Positions 45,819 to 55,091 are shown, counted from the first letter of the stretch. The stretch: 64,000 nucleotides of DNA from Pseudomonas sp. Tri1 (GCF_017968885.1 NZ_CP072913.1:3146001-3210000), one strand, 5' to 3'. Made by a program: numbers and translations. Notes: generated from the sequence alone by a model not told the origin.

Positions 45819-48242
45819 TCAGAAGTCGACCGTGGCCGAGAGCAGCAGGGTGCGCGGTGCCCCTTGGGAGAACGCACCGTAGGAGGCCACGCCGGACCAG
45901 TACTCGCGGTCGAAGACGTTCTGCACCGTGGCGCGGAACGTAGTCGGCCGACCATCGAGCACGGTGCTGTAGCGAGCGCCCGCGTCGAAGCGCGTCCAAG
46001 GATCGAGTTCGCGGGTGTTGGCCTGGTCGACGTATTGGCTGCCGGTGTAGATCGCGCCGCTGGTGAGGGTCACGCCCTGGACCCATGGCGTATCCCATTC
46101 GGCCCATAGGTTGGCCTGTACTTCGGGCACGCCGACCGGCTTATTGCCGCGATTGGCGGCGGTGCCGCTTTTGGTCAGTTCGCCGTCCAGCAAAGTGACG
46201 CCGCCCAACAGGCGAGTGCCTTCGCGCAGTTCACCGAACATGTTCAGTTCGATGCCACGGTTGCGTTGTTCGCCTTGGACCGAATACACGCCGTTGGCCA
46301 ACTCGCCGCTGGGCTTCTTGACCTGGAACAGTGCCAGGGTCGAGGTGAAGGTGCCGTAGTCGACCTTGACTCCCACCTCCTGCTGGCGGGAGATGTAAGG
46401 CTTGAATATTTCTCCGGAGTTGCTGGCGGTCGCGGGGGCCGTATCACCCTTGCTCAGGCCTTCGATGTAGTTGTAATAGAACGACACATGTTCCCAAGGC
46501 TTGATCACCGCACCGAACAACGGTGTGGTTTCGCTTTCGTCATATGCAGTGGTAACCGCGCCAGCGGCGTTGTAGTTGTTCGATTCGATGCTTTGCTTGC
46601 GCAGGCCCAAGGTCACCTGGACACGTTCGTCGAGGATCGACAGGGTGTCGGCCAGAGCGACACCAGACAGTTCGGTGTCGGAAATCTTCAGCACGTCGGG
46701 GGAGGCAATGGAGGGTTTGTCGCGCTCCACCGGGTGGTAGATGTTCGACAATATAGGGGTTCCGGAATTGATGCCCCTGCGCAGTTCATCGCGGTAGCGA
46801 CTGACCTGCAGCGTAGTGCTGTGGCTGACCGGACCGGTTTCGAAGCGGCCCCGGGCACCCGCGTCCACGGTGTAGCGCTCCACTTCGAACTTATAGTATC
46901 CAGGCGTCGAGGTGGTATCCCCGGCGCTGTTCAGGATGGTCGGCGTCTGGTCCGACAGCCGTGCTACATCGGACTTGCCGCCGCCGGCGTGGGCAAACAC
47001 GGTCAGGCTGTCGTTAAGGTCATATTCACCACTGAGCAACGCCGATTTATCACGGGTCTTCGACCAGCCCCATTCCTGGGTCACGTTGCTGCGTCCGTTG
47101 GCGGCCGACGGTATCTCGACACCGCTCGCGATCTGAAACGGTCGGGACGGCGCGTCCCACTGTTCTTCCTGGCTGATCAGGTCCAGGCTGGTTCTGAATC
47201 GGTCGCCCTGGTAATCCAGGGAGATCGAGCCGATACCTACATCCCGCGACTGCTTGTCGATTGCGGTGTCGCCTCCCTGGAGACTGCCATTGACCCGCAC
47301 GCCAAAGCGTCGTTCCTCGCCGAAGCGGCGGCTGATATCGACGTGCCCACCCGCTTGCGAGTCCATGGCGTAACTGGCGGTCACACGGGTCAAGTCTTCG
47401 TCCAGCGAGCGCTTGGGTACGATGTTGATGACACCGCCGACACCGCTGTTGGGCGACATACCGTAGAGCAGGGCGGCCGGGCCCTTGATCACCTCAATAC
47501 GTTCGGCGTACTCGGTGAACACCCGATAGTTGGGGGCCACACCGTACACGCCGTCGAACGCCAGCTCCCCCAGGTTGCCTTCGCCCACGGGAAAGCCGCG
47601 AATGAAGAACGAGTCAACGATGCCGCCGGTCTGGCCGGTGGAGCGCACCGAGGAGTCACGCTCCAGCACGTCGGCGGCGGTCACGGCTTGTTGGTCTTTC
47701 ATCAGCGCCGAGGTGTAGTTGCTCACACTGAACGGTGTATCCATCAGGTCCTTGTTGCCCAACAGGCCTACACGACCGCCACGAGCGACCTGGCCGCCAC
47801 TATAGGCGGCCGGCAAATCACCCGGGCGAGCTTCGGTGGCGCTGACGGTGGTTGGCGCCAGGGTCAGTCCGCCGTCGATGCTGCGTTTTTGCAAGGTGTA
47901 GCTGCCATCGTCGCGAGCCACCAGATCCAGGCCGCTGCCGGCCAGCAGTCGGGCGAACGCTTCGCGCGCCGTGAACTGGCCGGACAGGCCTGGGCTGTCC
48001 AGGCCCTGGGTCAGGGACGGTTCGAACGACAAGGCGATGCCGGCCTGCACGGCAAACGTCGAGAGGGTCGGCCCCAGGGGGCCGGGTTGAATGCTGTAGG
48101 ACTGGCTGGCGATGCTGTCCAGCGGCGCGCCCGGTGCGGCCCAACTGCCTGGGCTTAAGGTCGAAAGTGCAAGGCCGAGCATTGCACTGCGAATCGCCAG
48201 ATTCAGCGTGCGATCCGAGCGCAGGGGGCGGGCAACGGGCAT
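45819..48242 (-). CDS. TonB-dependent siderophore receptor with N-terminal signalling domain
   Basis: The 807-residue receptor has a signal peptide, an STN/secretin-like domain (about 45-120, QSYSIQPGPLGPTLSTFAVQ), a plug domain with FIRGFPV and VIKGPAALLYGMSPNSGVGG, and a C-terminal barrel ending LLLSATVDF. The STN domain signals ligand binding to a FecR-type protein, and the FecR and ECF sigma genes lie directly upstream, so it should induce its own synthesis. The ligand is unknown; a xenosiderophore is likely. Confidence 0.94.
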   Translation of the reverse strand: MPVARPLRSDRTLNLAIRSAMLGLALSTLSPGSWAAPGAPLDSIASQSYSIQPGPLGPTLSTFAVQAGIALSFEPSLTQGLDSPGLSGQFTAREAFARLLAGSGLDLVARDDGSYTLQKRSIDGGLTLAPTTVSATEARPGDLPAAYSGGQVARGGRVGLLGNKDLMDTPFSVSNYTSALMKDQQAVTAADVLERDSSVRSTGQTGGIVDSFFIRGFPVGEGNLGELAFDGVYGVAPNYRVFTEYAERIEVIKGPAALLYGMSPNSGVGGVINIVPKRSLDEDLTRVTASYAMDSQAGGHVDISRRFGEERRFGVRVNGSLQGGDTAIDKQSRDVGIGSISLDYQGDRFRTSLDLISQEEQWDAPSRPFQIASGVEIPSAANGRSNVTQEWGWSKTRDKSALLSGEYDLNDSLTVFAHAGGGKSDVARLSDQTPTILNSAGDTTSTPGYYKFEVERYTVDAGARGRFETGPVSHSTTLQVSRYRDELRRGINSGTPILSNIYHPVERDKPSIASPDVLKISDTELSGVALADTLSILDERVQVTLGLRKQSIESNNYNAAGAVTTAYDESETTPLFGAVIKPWEHVSFYYNYIEGLSKGDTAPATASNSGEIFKPYISRQQEVGVKVDYGTFTSTLALFQVKKPSGELANGVYSVQGEQRNRGIELNMFGELREGTRLLGGVTLLDGELTKSGTAANRGNKPVGVPEVQANLWAEWDTPWVQGVTLTSGAIYTGSQYVDQANTRELDPWTRFDAGARYSTVLDGRPTTFRATVQNVFDREYWSGVASYGAFSQGAPRTLLLSATVDF

Positions 48243-48329
48243 GGCTTGATGGTCCTGTTCAGAGGGGTTTGTTCTCTAGCCAGCCAGGATCGAAAAAAGT
48301 ATCACCCTCGCACGATTATTTTTTTTGGC

Positions 48330-49295
48330 TCACGCCGGTGCCAACATGACCCAGTAGTCACCCAGGCGCGAAGTGACGCGGATTGGGTAGGTCCGGGCGA
48401 GCATGTTCAGGGTTCGTTGAGTGTCGCTGATGGGGAAGGCGCCGGAAATCTTCAGGTCGGCGATGGCCGGGTCGAAACGCAGGACGCCGTTGCGATAGCG
48501 AGTCAGTTCACCGATGAAATCGGCCAGGCGCATGTTGTCGGCCATCAGCATGCCTTGGGTCCAGGCCAGCACCGATTTATCGACAGGTTTCAGCCCATCA
48601 ATGGCGAATGCTGTAAAACCACTGCTCTGACCGGCCTCGACGACTTTTTCAGCAATGCCTTTGAGCTGGATACTGACTGCCCCCTCGAGCACCGCGAGGC
48701 GGGTGTGCCCGCGCTCTTCGCGAACACTGAAACGCGTGCCGAGCGCCTGCATCCGGCCCTCGCGGGTTTCGACCCTGAACGGCCGGGCGACAGGCGAGGG
48801 GTCCGGTGCGGTCTGCACCAGTATTTCGCCGCGGCGCAACAGCAACAGGCGCTGGTACTGATCGAAATACACATCAATGGCGGTGTCGGTGTTCAACGTC
48901 AAGCGAGTACCGTCAGTCAGTGTCAGGTCGCGACGCTTGCCCACAGGGGCGCGGTAGTCGGCGGTCCATTGCTGCCAGTCATTGAGCTTCCAGCCGCCCC
49001 AGGCCAGTGGCGCCAGCGCTAGCAAGGTCGCCAGTTTACCCATGGCGGCGCGGCGCTCGGGGTTGCTGGGACGGTCCAGCGCCGGCATGGCCAGGGCAGG
49101 TGGCAAGCCCTGCAGTTTGCTCAGCAACAATTCGGCCCGCGCCCACGCCTGGCGGTGCGCCGGGCTGCTGTTGCGCCAGCGTTCCCATTCCAGGCGCTCG
49201 GTGTCGTTGACACTGCCTTCGCTCAGACGCATCAGCCAGTCGGCTGCTTCATTGAGGATGGCGGGATCGACGGCGTGACTATCGCGAGCAGGCAT
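48330..49295 (-). CDS. FecR-family sigma factor regulator
   Basis: The 321-residue protein has an N-terminal DUF4880 domain (ILNEAADWLMRLSEGSV, RLEWERWRNSSPAHRQAWARAE), a hydrophobic segment near 90-105 (LATLLALAPLAWGGWKL) and a periplasmic FecR domain (TDGTRLTLNTDTAIDVYF). It relays the receptor signal to the ECF sigma. The start codon directly follows the sigma gene stop. Confidence 0.94.
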   Translation of the reverse strand: MPARDSHAVDPAILNEAADWLMRLSEGSVNDTERLEWERWRNSSPAHRQAWARAELLLSKLQGLPPALAMPALDRPSNPERRAAMGKLATLLALAPLAWGGWKLNDWQQWTADYRAPVGKRRDLTLTDGTRLTLNTDTAIDVYFDQYQRLLLLRRGEILVQTAPDPSPVARPFRVETREGRMQALGTRFSVREERGHTRLAVLEGAVSIQLKGIAEKVVEAGQSSGFTAFAIDGLKPVDKSVLAWTQGMLMADNMRLADFIGELTRYRNGVLRFDPAIADLKISGAFPISDTQRTLNMLARTYPIRVTSRLGDYWVMLAPA

Positions 49296-49811
49296 TCAGT
49301 CCACCCACATCAGGCAGTGCAGGAAGGCCTGCTTCATGTAGCGCTTGACCGTAATCAGCGAGACTCCCAACTGATGAGCGATCTCGTTGTATTTCAAGCC
49401 GCTGATTTGCGATAACAGAAACGCCCGTTTGACCGGCCGGGGGAGGGTATCGAGCATGGCGTCGATTTCATGCAGGGTTTCCAGCACCAGCAGGCGGCGC
49501 TCTGGCGAGGGCGCTTCAGGTTCGGGCAGCAACGCCAGCGCCTGCAGATAGGCGCGCTCCAAGGCCTTGCGCTGGAACCAATTGACCAGAATGCCACCGG
49601 CCACGCAGCTGAGGTATGCACGTGGCTCTTCGATGACCGCGACCTTCGAGGCGAGGATACGGATGAAGGTGTCATGCGCCAGGTCTGCGGCATCCAGCGC
49701 ATTGCCCAGTTTGCGATAGAGTCGGGCGTACAACCAACCATGGTGTCCGCTGTAGAGGTCTGCGACGGTGCGCAGATGACAATCGTTGGTCGCTGAACCG
49801 GGATCGCTCAT
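49296..49811 (-). CDS. FecI-type ECF sigma factor
   Basis: The 171-residue sigma factor has region 2 (LYRKLGNALDAADLAHDTFIRIL) and region 4 (RAFLLSQISGLKYNEIAHQLGVSLITVKRYMKQA, cited by ends). It should transcribe the receptor operon when the FecR-like protein signals. A Fur-box-like sequence lies just upstream. Confidence 0.94.
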   Translation of the reverse strand: MSDPGSATNDCHLRTVADLYSGHHGWLYARLYRKLGNALDAADLAHDTFIRILASKVAVIEEPRAYLSCVAGGILVNWFQRKALERAYLQALALLPEPEAPSPERRLLVLETLHEIDAMLDTLPRPVKRAFLLSQISGLKYNEIAHQLGVSLITVKRYMKQAFLHCLMWVD

Positions 49812-49827
49812 GGCTGTTTATATTTTT

Positions 49828-49846
49828 GATAGTGAGAATTATTCCC
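49828..49846 (-). promoter_or_regulatory. Probable Fur box before the ECF sigma gene
   Basis: GATAGTGAGAATTATTCCC matches 14 of 19 positions of the Fur consensus GATAATGATAATCATTATC and lies 17-35 bp upstream of the sigma start, where iron-repressed promoters of fecI-like genes carry it. This fits iron control of the whole locus. Confidence 0.65.
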
Positions 49847-49929
49847 AATAGTAGTGGAGGTGCTCGGCGGCACGCAAGATCATCGTGCGGCAATGAGCAA
49901 TTGTGCTCGGGCAAGGGTTGTGCGAACCG

Positions 49930-51159
49930 CTATTCGCGTGCCTGGTCCAGTACCCCGATCGGCCCGTAGCGCAGCAGCACCAAGGGCAACAGCACCACGC
50001 CGTAGGCAATGCTGACGTAGAGGTAGGTGTATTGAAGGCCATAGACCTGGCTGAGCAAGGCGCCCAGGGAAATGCCGATGATGGACGCCGTTTGCGAAAC
50101 CCCCTGGGCGAGTCCCAGCACCTGACCCTGGCGGCTGTTGTCGGTGCTTTTGGAGATGAGCGCGGTCAGCACCGGGGTGGTTGCGCCCAAGAGTACGCCC
50201 CAGGCGAAGTAGACAATGGCGAAGACCAACGGCTGACGTGTCAGGCCGGCCATGGCGGTCAGGGTTATGCACGCGATCACGATGGCGGTGATGGTCTGTA
50301 GCGTCTGTGTCGGGTTACGCTGCTCGAAGTAGCGCGACCAGGACGTTGCGCACAGGATAAAACCCAGGGCCAGCAGGCCATAGCAGAGCCCGACCAGGGC
50401 ATTGCTGACCTCGAAGGTCGAACTCACATACAGCGAAAACGAAGTCTGCGGAAGCATTCGCGCCAGCAGCAGAAGACCCATGATACCCAGCAGCGATAAA
50501 GTCAGCGGGTTATACAGCCCGGGGCGCGAAGGGGCTGAGGGAGCGTCGCTGGTGGTTGTCTTCCTGGCGGGCGCTACGTCAGGCAGCGTCAACGCCGCGA
50601 TCACGGTGCACAACGCGCACAAGCCTGAGGCCACGATGTTGATCCAGAAAAACGTTGCATGGTCCAGGATCAGTCCTCCCGCCACCGCACCCAGCAGTGA
50701 ACCGACATTGGTGGAGATCTGTAGGATGGCAAACAGCCTGGCCCGCCGCGATGGCGCCTCGATGCTTACGCCGTAGGCCTGGGCGGGGGCGATATAACCG
50801 GCGAACGCACCTTGTAGCAAGCGCAGGACCAGGATCACCCAGATATCACTGCATAACGCCAGGCCCAGCTGGGTCAGGGATAACCCGGCCAGTGCCCGGA
50901 TCATCATCAGTTTATGGCCATAGCGATCACCGATACGGCCCCAGAAAGCACTGGTCAGGATGATGCCCAGCATCGGACCGACATACACCGCCGTGCTGGC
51001 GAAGCTGAACAGCGCGTCGTTGCCGGTCAGTTGTCGCAAGTGAACGGGCCAGAACGGCCCGCTCATCTCCATTGCACCCATGGAAACCAGCTGGATCGCA
51101 AACAACAGATAGATCAGCAAGCGAACGCTCGAACCCTGGGGGATACCGGCACGGGGCAT
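49930..51159 (-). CDS. MFS transporter adjacent to iron-uptake genes
   Basis: A roughly 409-residue protein with 12 hydrophobic segments and an MFS loop (FWGRIGDRYGHK). It is transcribed toward the ECF sigma gene. It may export a siderophore or drug, or move a chelate across the inner membrane. The start is uncertain: ATG 51159 puts the first membrane segment near residue 12, while the frame stays open to a TTG at 51279; a GGAGGA at about 51240 suggests a non-ATG start in between. Confidence 0.82.
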   Translation of the reverse strand: MPRAGIPQGSSVRLLIYLLFAIQLVSMGAMEMSGPFWPVHLRQLTGNDALFSFASTAVYVGPMLGIILTSAFWGRIGDRYGHKLMMIRALAGLSLTQLGLALCSDIWVILVLRLLQGAFAGYIAPAQAYGVSIEAPSRRARLFAILQISTNVGSLLGAVAGGLILDHATFFWINIVASGLCALCTVIAALTLPDVAPARKTTTSDAPSAPSRPGLYNPLTLSLLGIMGLLLLARMLPQTSFSLYVSSTFEVSNALVGLCYGLLALGFILCATSWSRYFEQRNPTQTLQTITAIVIACITLTAMAGLTRQPLVFAIVYFAWGVLLGATTPVLTALISKSTDNSRQGQVLGLAQGVSQTASIIGISLGALLSQVYGLQYTYLYVSIAYGVVLLPLVLLRYGPIGVLDQARE

Positions 51160-51441
51160 GGACAGACTCGTAGAGGCGGAAGGCTGTGTCTTATCCGACA
51201 GTGTGTGGATCTGAGCAAGCAAAAAATGTAGCAGGTTCCTCCGGAAGCCGAACAATCGACTATTTTTTTTTGAAATCAAGGGGTTGTCAGCCTAGGCAAA
51301 TGAGTACATAATTGCGCCCATCGAACGCACTGGGACGTAAAAAATCTCAATGTTTTCAAGGGGATAGCGCTTACTGAGTGTCCTGTTTCCTGATCAGGTT
51401 TGTACGCGGTTGATGTGGTTGCTTTGCATCAAACGTCTTGA

Positions 51442-51515
51442 GGCCGAATAGCAAAATGGTTATGCAGTGGATTGCAAATCCACCTACGCCGGTTCGATTC
51501 CGACTTCGGCCTCCA
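51442..51515 (+). tRNA. tRNA-Cys (GCA)
   Basis: A 74-nt cloverleaf with acceptor GGCCGAA / TTCGGCC, anticodon loop TTGCAAA (anticodon GCA), T-loop GGTTCGATTCC and encoded CCA. Confidence 0.96.
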
Positions 51516-51524
51516 CTTTAAAAC

Positions 51525-51560
51525 AGCTCCGTAGATCTATGATTTACGGAGCTTTTTTAT
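51525..51560 (+). terminator. Terminator after tRNA-Cys
   Basis: A 9-bp stem AGCTCCGTA / TACGGAGCT (51525-51533 with 51545-51553) followed by a run of T, 9 bp past the tRNA end. Bases 51561-51710 hold no gene. Confidence 0.9.
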
Positions 51561-51710
51561 TTGCGAAGCAATGAAAGAATTTGCCTTGAAAAGGGCTTAA
51601 CCCTCCTTGCTTCGACGGGGTGGGATGTATATATTCCACCCTCTGCTGTAACAGGCTCGAAACTGGCCATTCGATACGTGTCAGTTTCCACTGAGCTTGA
51701 CCGCGCTACC

Positions 51711-51797
51711 GCCCGAATGGCGAAACTGGTAGACGCATGGGACTTAAAATCCCCCGCTCGTAAGGGCGTGCCGGTTCGATTCCGGCTTCGGGCACCA
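51711..51797 (+). tRNA. tRNA-Leu (TAA)
   Basis: An 87-nt class II tRNA: acceptor GCCCGAA / TTCGGGC, D-loop with GGTAGACGC, anticodon loop CTTAAAA (anticodon TAA), long variable arm, T-arm GGTTCGATTCC and encoded CCA. Confidence 0.96.
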
Positions 51798-51806
51798 TCT
51801 AATATC

Positions 51807-51840
51807 AAGGGTTTGCGAGCGAAAGCTGATGCAAACCCTT
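51807..51840 (+). terminator. Hairpin after tRNA-Leu
   Basis: A perfect 10-bp stem AAGGGTTTGC / GCAAACCCTT with a 14-nt loop lies 9 bp after the tRNA. The T-tract is poor, so termination here is probable but not certain. Bases 51841-52050 hold no recognised gene. Confidence 0.6.
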
Positions 51841-52050
51841 GTTCGTTTCCGCCCCGCAAAAAAACTCCACTCCATAAGCTGAAAGCCTGCAAAAGTCGGA
51901 AAACTTCTCGCGTTGGTGGGGATAAGAGGGCGCCCACGGCAAGCAGGCAACCAGTATCCAGGCCAGGCGGGTGTTTTCAGCATGAGTCTCTACAATAGGC
52001 GTTGAGATCAGCAAGGTGAGTTGGCTTTAACCCCAAGGAAGAGGTATCCA

Positions 52051-52536
52051 GTGAAGACAGTCGCAACGATGAGCCTATTGGGCTTGATGAGTAGCAGTGC
52101 CGTATGTGCAGGAGAAACGACATCCCCCGATGGGAAAACGTTGGCCGTGAATTTCGGCGAGCCGACGGTTAAACAGGTGTTGCACTATCGAAAAATGTAC
52201 GACAAGAAACCCTTTCCCGATGCGGAAATTTATTACTACAGCAACGGGCTGTATAAGATCATTTCCCAGGGAGAAAATCATTACGGCGTCTATGTCTTGC
52301 AGGGACAACACAGTGATGAGACGTACACCGTGAAATTTATCTCCCTGCCTTCCGCCGACTGGGGGAACAAAACGGCGTATCACCAGTTGACCTTTATCCG
52401 GGGTGATACAGAAAACGTGTTCATCCAAAACGCCATTGTTGATACCGGCGAGGCAATTGCCCAGCAGAACGGAACCTATACGCAGGAAAAAAATACGGTC
52501 ATCAATCCTATCAGCACCGACTGGAAGAAAAAGTGA
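52051..52536 (+). CDS. Secreted hypothetical protein
   Basis: A 161-residue protein with a signal peptide (MKTVATMSLLGLMSSSAVCA) and a beta-rich mature part containing YYYSNGLYKIIS, YGVYVLQG and FIRGDTENVFIQNAI. GTG 52051 is chosen because AAGGAAGAGG lies 7 nt upstream and the signal peptide starts there. Composition is AT-richer than its surroundings, and it sits just downstream of two tRNA genes, a common place for acquired DNA. Family unknown. Confidence 0.7.
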   Translation: MKTVATMSLLGLMSSSAVCAGETTSPDGKTLAVNFGEPTVKQVLHYRKMYDKKPFPDAEIYYYSNGLYKIISQGENHYGVYVLQGQHSDETYTVKFISLPSADWGNKTAYHQLTFIRGDTENVFIQNAIVDTGEAIAQQNGTYTQEKNTVINPISTDWKKK

Positions 52537-52645
52537 GTCCATCGCTCTAGAAAGGCTTGGCCGGCACGTTATGGAAGCTGGATCGAGTTGGGGGCGCATT
52601 ATTGGGTGGCGGGAAGAGTGTCGACACCCGATCGGGTTAAAAAAC

Positions 52646-52682
52646 AAAAGGTTGCATGAGATTTCTCATGCAACCTTTTTTG
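52646..52682. terminator. Bidirectional terminator
   Basis: A perfect 15-bp stem (52646-52660 with 52665-52679, arms containing GGTTGCATGAG) with ATTT loop, flanked by A-run and T-run, between the convergent secreted-protein and Nudix genes. Confidence 0.9.
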
Positions 52683-52717
52683 TCTCCATTGTTCATGCCC
52701 GTGCCGCGCGTTACGGC

Positions 52718-53080
52718 TCACAACCGCCGCCGAAATGCCTCGAGAATCTCCCGCGTACCTTTTTTCATCTGCAATTGGGCAATGGCATCCAGTGGATGCC
52801 AAAGGCAATCGCTGATCTCATTTTGTGGCCTGGCTGCCCTTGAATCGCTGACCGAGGCTTCGAACACGTGGTGTTCGGTTTCACCGTCACTGATCCGCAT
52901 CAGGTACAGCAGGTTTTCGGCGTCCAGTCCGGTTTCTTCCGCCAGCTCTCTGAGTGCAGCCCCTGCATGGGTTTCGCCGCGCTCGACGGTACCACCCGGC
53001 AGTGTCCAACGGCTGTTGGCTTTGCGAACCAGTAGGATGTGGCGATCCTCTTCGCAAATGACGGTCGCTCGAATTTTCAT
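52718..53080 (-). CDS. Nudix hydrolase
   Basis: A 120-residue single-domain Nudix protein with the full box GGTVERGETHAGAALRELAE followed by ETGL. Substrate is probably a nucleoside diphosphate derivative. Start ATG 53080. The 280 bp up to the next gene contain no recognisable feature. Confidence 0.92.
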   Translation of the reverse strand: MKIRATVICEEDRHILLVRKANSRWTLPGGTVERGETHAGAALRELAEETGLDAENLLYLMRISDGETEHHVFEASVSDSRAARPQNEISDCLWHPLDAIAQLQMKKGTREILEAFRRRL

Positions 53081-53364
53081 AGGTTGCTCAAACAGTGACT
53101 GTCATTAAATTGAAATATAACTGCAATATTTGCGCCGGGCATCATCGGCTTGTTCACAAAGCGATTTTCCGAGGTCATATCAGTACGACCGTCACGGGCG
53201 GAGAAAGACTGAATTCATTTTTTTTGGTTTGAGGCGCGTTCTATAAAGTCAGGCAACCGCTTTGCGCGGACTACCGGTCATCGCCTGGAATGAATCAGCT
53301 TCAAAAAAATGAATCCATTGCTCATTGGGTGGATGGCCAGCCCCTGGCAGTGGGGAGAGAGAAG

Positions 53365-53550
53365 ATGACCACCGTTGAAGACTTCAAAATCAAATCCCAT
53401 GAGCTCCTTGTGGAACTCGATGCGGCGACATCAGAAATGATGAAGCTCATATGTGTTCATCAGATGACCGGAACAGCCTGGGAAGAAGCGGTTCAACGTC
53501 AACATGAAGCCTATGAGCGGTGGGTTGCTCACCTCAATGAACGGTCTTAG
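53365..53550 (+). CDS. Small hypothetical protein
   Basis: A 61-residue helical protein (KSHELLVELDAATSEMMKLI, EEAVQRQHEAYERWVAHLN). GGGGAGAGAG lies before ATG 53365; an in-frame ATG at 53290 would add 25 residues with a weaker site. Looks like a small pseudomonad-specific protein; function unknown. Confidence 0.6.
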   Translation: MTTVEDFKIKSHELLVELDAATSEMMKLICVHQMTGTAWEEAVQRQHEAYERWVAHLNERS

Positions 53551-53636
53551 GTGGGGCTTGCCCGCCAGGGCGAAAATTCTTTGAACGGTATTTGAGCTGT
53601 TGTGCCTAATCCATAGAAGGATAAGAGGATAAGGCC

Positions 53637-53864
53637 ATGTCTGAATTAGCCAGTTATTTCTGGATCGCCGTTGCGGTGCTTTTACTACTAGTAGATTTGT
53701 GGGCGATCATCAGTGTCTTTCGCAGCGACAAGTCGGTGGGGACCAAGGCCGGTTGGGCGCTATTACTGATTATTCTGCCGGTACTGGGCTTGATCATCTG
53801 GGGCGTGGCGGGACCTCGGGGCATCAAGGAAGGCCCGTCATCGCCGGAACATAGTAAGGGTTAG
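53637..53864 (+). CDS. PLDc_N-type two-helix membrane protein
   Basis: A 75-residue protein with two membrane helices separated by SVFRSDKSVGTKAGWA and followed by GPR, the pattern of the PLDc_N domain found at the front of cardiolipin synthases but here as a stand-alone protein. GGATAAG precedes the ATG. Confidence 0.8.
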   Translation: MSELASYFWIAVAVLLLLVDLWAIISVFRSDKSVGTKAGWALLLIILPVLGLIIWGVAGPRGIKEGPSSPEHSKG

Positions 53865-53886
53865 CACAAGGATGCGGGCCACCAGG

Positions 53887-54321
53887 TCACTGGTTCTTCC
53901 AGCGCCCGCCAGTGGTTTCGCAGTCCGTTTGTGCCTGGTCCAGATCTTCGGCGCCGTAGTAGTACCAAGTGACTTGCGCATTGTCGGGGATGTTGACCGA
54001 GTCCCCCTGACCGGTTGAGCGAGGATTGGCCAGGGCTTCTTGCGTCAAACTGGCTTGGCATGTTGCCACATACCCATCGTCGCAGCGTTCCACCTTACTC
54101 TTTTGAGTGCTCAGCATGCCCTTGCTCTCGTTGCTGCAAGACCAGTCCAAAGTTTCGGCGGGAATGCCGTGGTATTCGTAGCAACTGTGGGTTTCAATCG
54201 CCGGTACCGACTGACTCTGGGTGCGCGTGATGACATCACAACCTTGCGCCATGACGGCTGCGGGGCTGGCGCAGGCGCAGGCGCAGGCGCAGGCGGTCAA
54301 TAACAGGATTCTGGCATTCAT
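53887..54321 (-). CDS. Secreted/lipoprotein hypothetical with Cys-Ala repeat at the signal cleavage region
   Basis: A 144-residue protein. GGGAG precedes ATG 54321. The signal region LLLTACACACACAS contains a hexanucleotide repeat (four GCGCAG-type units at 54271-54294) giving alternating Cys-Ala; LTAC fits a lipobox. The mature part is Cys-rich (six or more Cys), suggesting disulfides. Family not recognised. Confidence 0.68.
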   Translation of the reverse strand: MNARILLLTACACACACASPAAVMAQGCDVITRTQSQSVPAIETHSCYEYHGIPAETLDWSCSNESKGMLSTQKSKVERCDDGYVATCQASLTQEALANPRSTGQGDSVNIPDNAQVTWYYYGAEDLDQAQTDCETTGGRWKNQ

Positions 54322-54445
54322 GGGGATTCTCCCTTTCGCGATTCTTTGCATCGGTATCTATCAATATCGAGGCGCAAAGAACGCCCTTGTTCCATCGGTT
54401 TTCCAACCGGTAGAGCCCAGGGGGAGCCGTGTCTCAGGCTAAACG

Positions 54446-54676
54446 TTAGCGAAACTTGGGTAGTGGCCGTTCAATGGGCTTGAGCGAAGTCAGTGCGCTC
54501 TGGATCGACGGGGCATCTTTGTCGATGTCGTTAAGTCGATCCCGGATGCGCACTGCGGTGGGGTGCCCGCCCTGATGGTCGACCCAGTCGGCGATTTCCT
54601 TGCAGGCTGCAGCGAGTCTGGCTTGGCGCGACTCCAGTAAGGTAAGCAGGGTGGTGATGGACTCTTTTTCGGACAT
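54446..54676 (-). CDS. Small hypothetical protein
   Basis: A 76-residue helical protein (ITTLLTLLESRQARLAAACKEI, cited by its start; IRDRLNDIDKDAPSI). GGAGGTG lies 5-6 nt before ATG 54676, deciding the start over an upstream in-frame ATG at 54697. No family recognised. Confidence 0.65.
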   Translation of the reverse strand: MSEKESITTLLTLLESRQARLAAACKEIADWVDHQGGHPTAVRIRDRLNDIDKDAPSIQSALTSLKPIERPLPKFR

Positions 54677-54836
54677 GTCACACCTCCATTCAGACATTCA
54701 AAGTTGATAAGGCAGCACAAGGCCCGCCATAGGCGGGTCATGCTGTCGCTTAAAGCGTAGTTGAGTTATGTCGATTCTGTCGAAGAATCCGGCGCCCGAT
54801 TGGACAACCGGTGCACCGGAAACTAGGTTATTTAAG

Positions 54837-55091
54837 TCAGCCGGACTCCTTGATCCAGGACGGCGCGACGCTCGCTCTCCAGCGCACGTCGGTAATGCCG
54901 TATTTTTCAGCAAGGGGTTTTGAAACCCGCTTGACCTTTTCCCGTCCGAATTTCGGTATGCGCCCGACCCCCGCGTCGCAACTGGCCCAATGCCAAGCTT
55001 CGGAGTTATTCATCACTTCTGCGCGAATGATGAATGACTTCGGCTCGCCATGGAGCACGTAGTCGATGATGTAAAGCGATGGCCCGCCCAT
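54837..55091 (-). CDS. Small conserved pseudomonad protein
   Basis: An 84-residue protein (YVLHGEPKSFIIRAEVMNNS, AWHWASCDAGVGRIPKFGRE). GGAGG lies 4-5 nt before the ATG. It resembles a DUF family of small Pseudomonas proteins (possibly DUF6555), but I cannot confirm this. Function unknown. Confidence 0.65.
   Translation of the reverse strand: MGGPSLYIIDYVLHGEPKSFIIRAEVMNNSEAWHWASCDAGVGRIPKFGREKVKRVSKPLAEKYGITDVRWRASVAPSWIKESG

Noticed and set aside
46266..48158. 630-codon plus-strand open frame opposite the TonB-dependent receptor
   Set aside because: Mirror frame of a well supported receptor gene; no ribosome site or domain.
51561..51998. 145-codon open frame across tRNA-Leu
   Set aside because: It translates through a clear tRNA gene and its terminator.
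52051..53080. Genomic island at the tRNA-Cys/tRNA-Leu genes
   Set aside because: Only one AT-richer small gene is present, with no integrase and no tRNA 3'-end duplication found in the following 12 kb.
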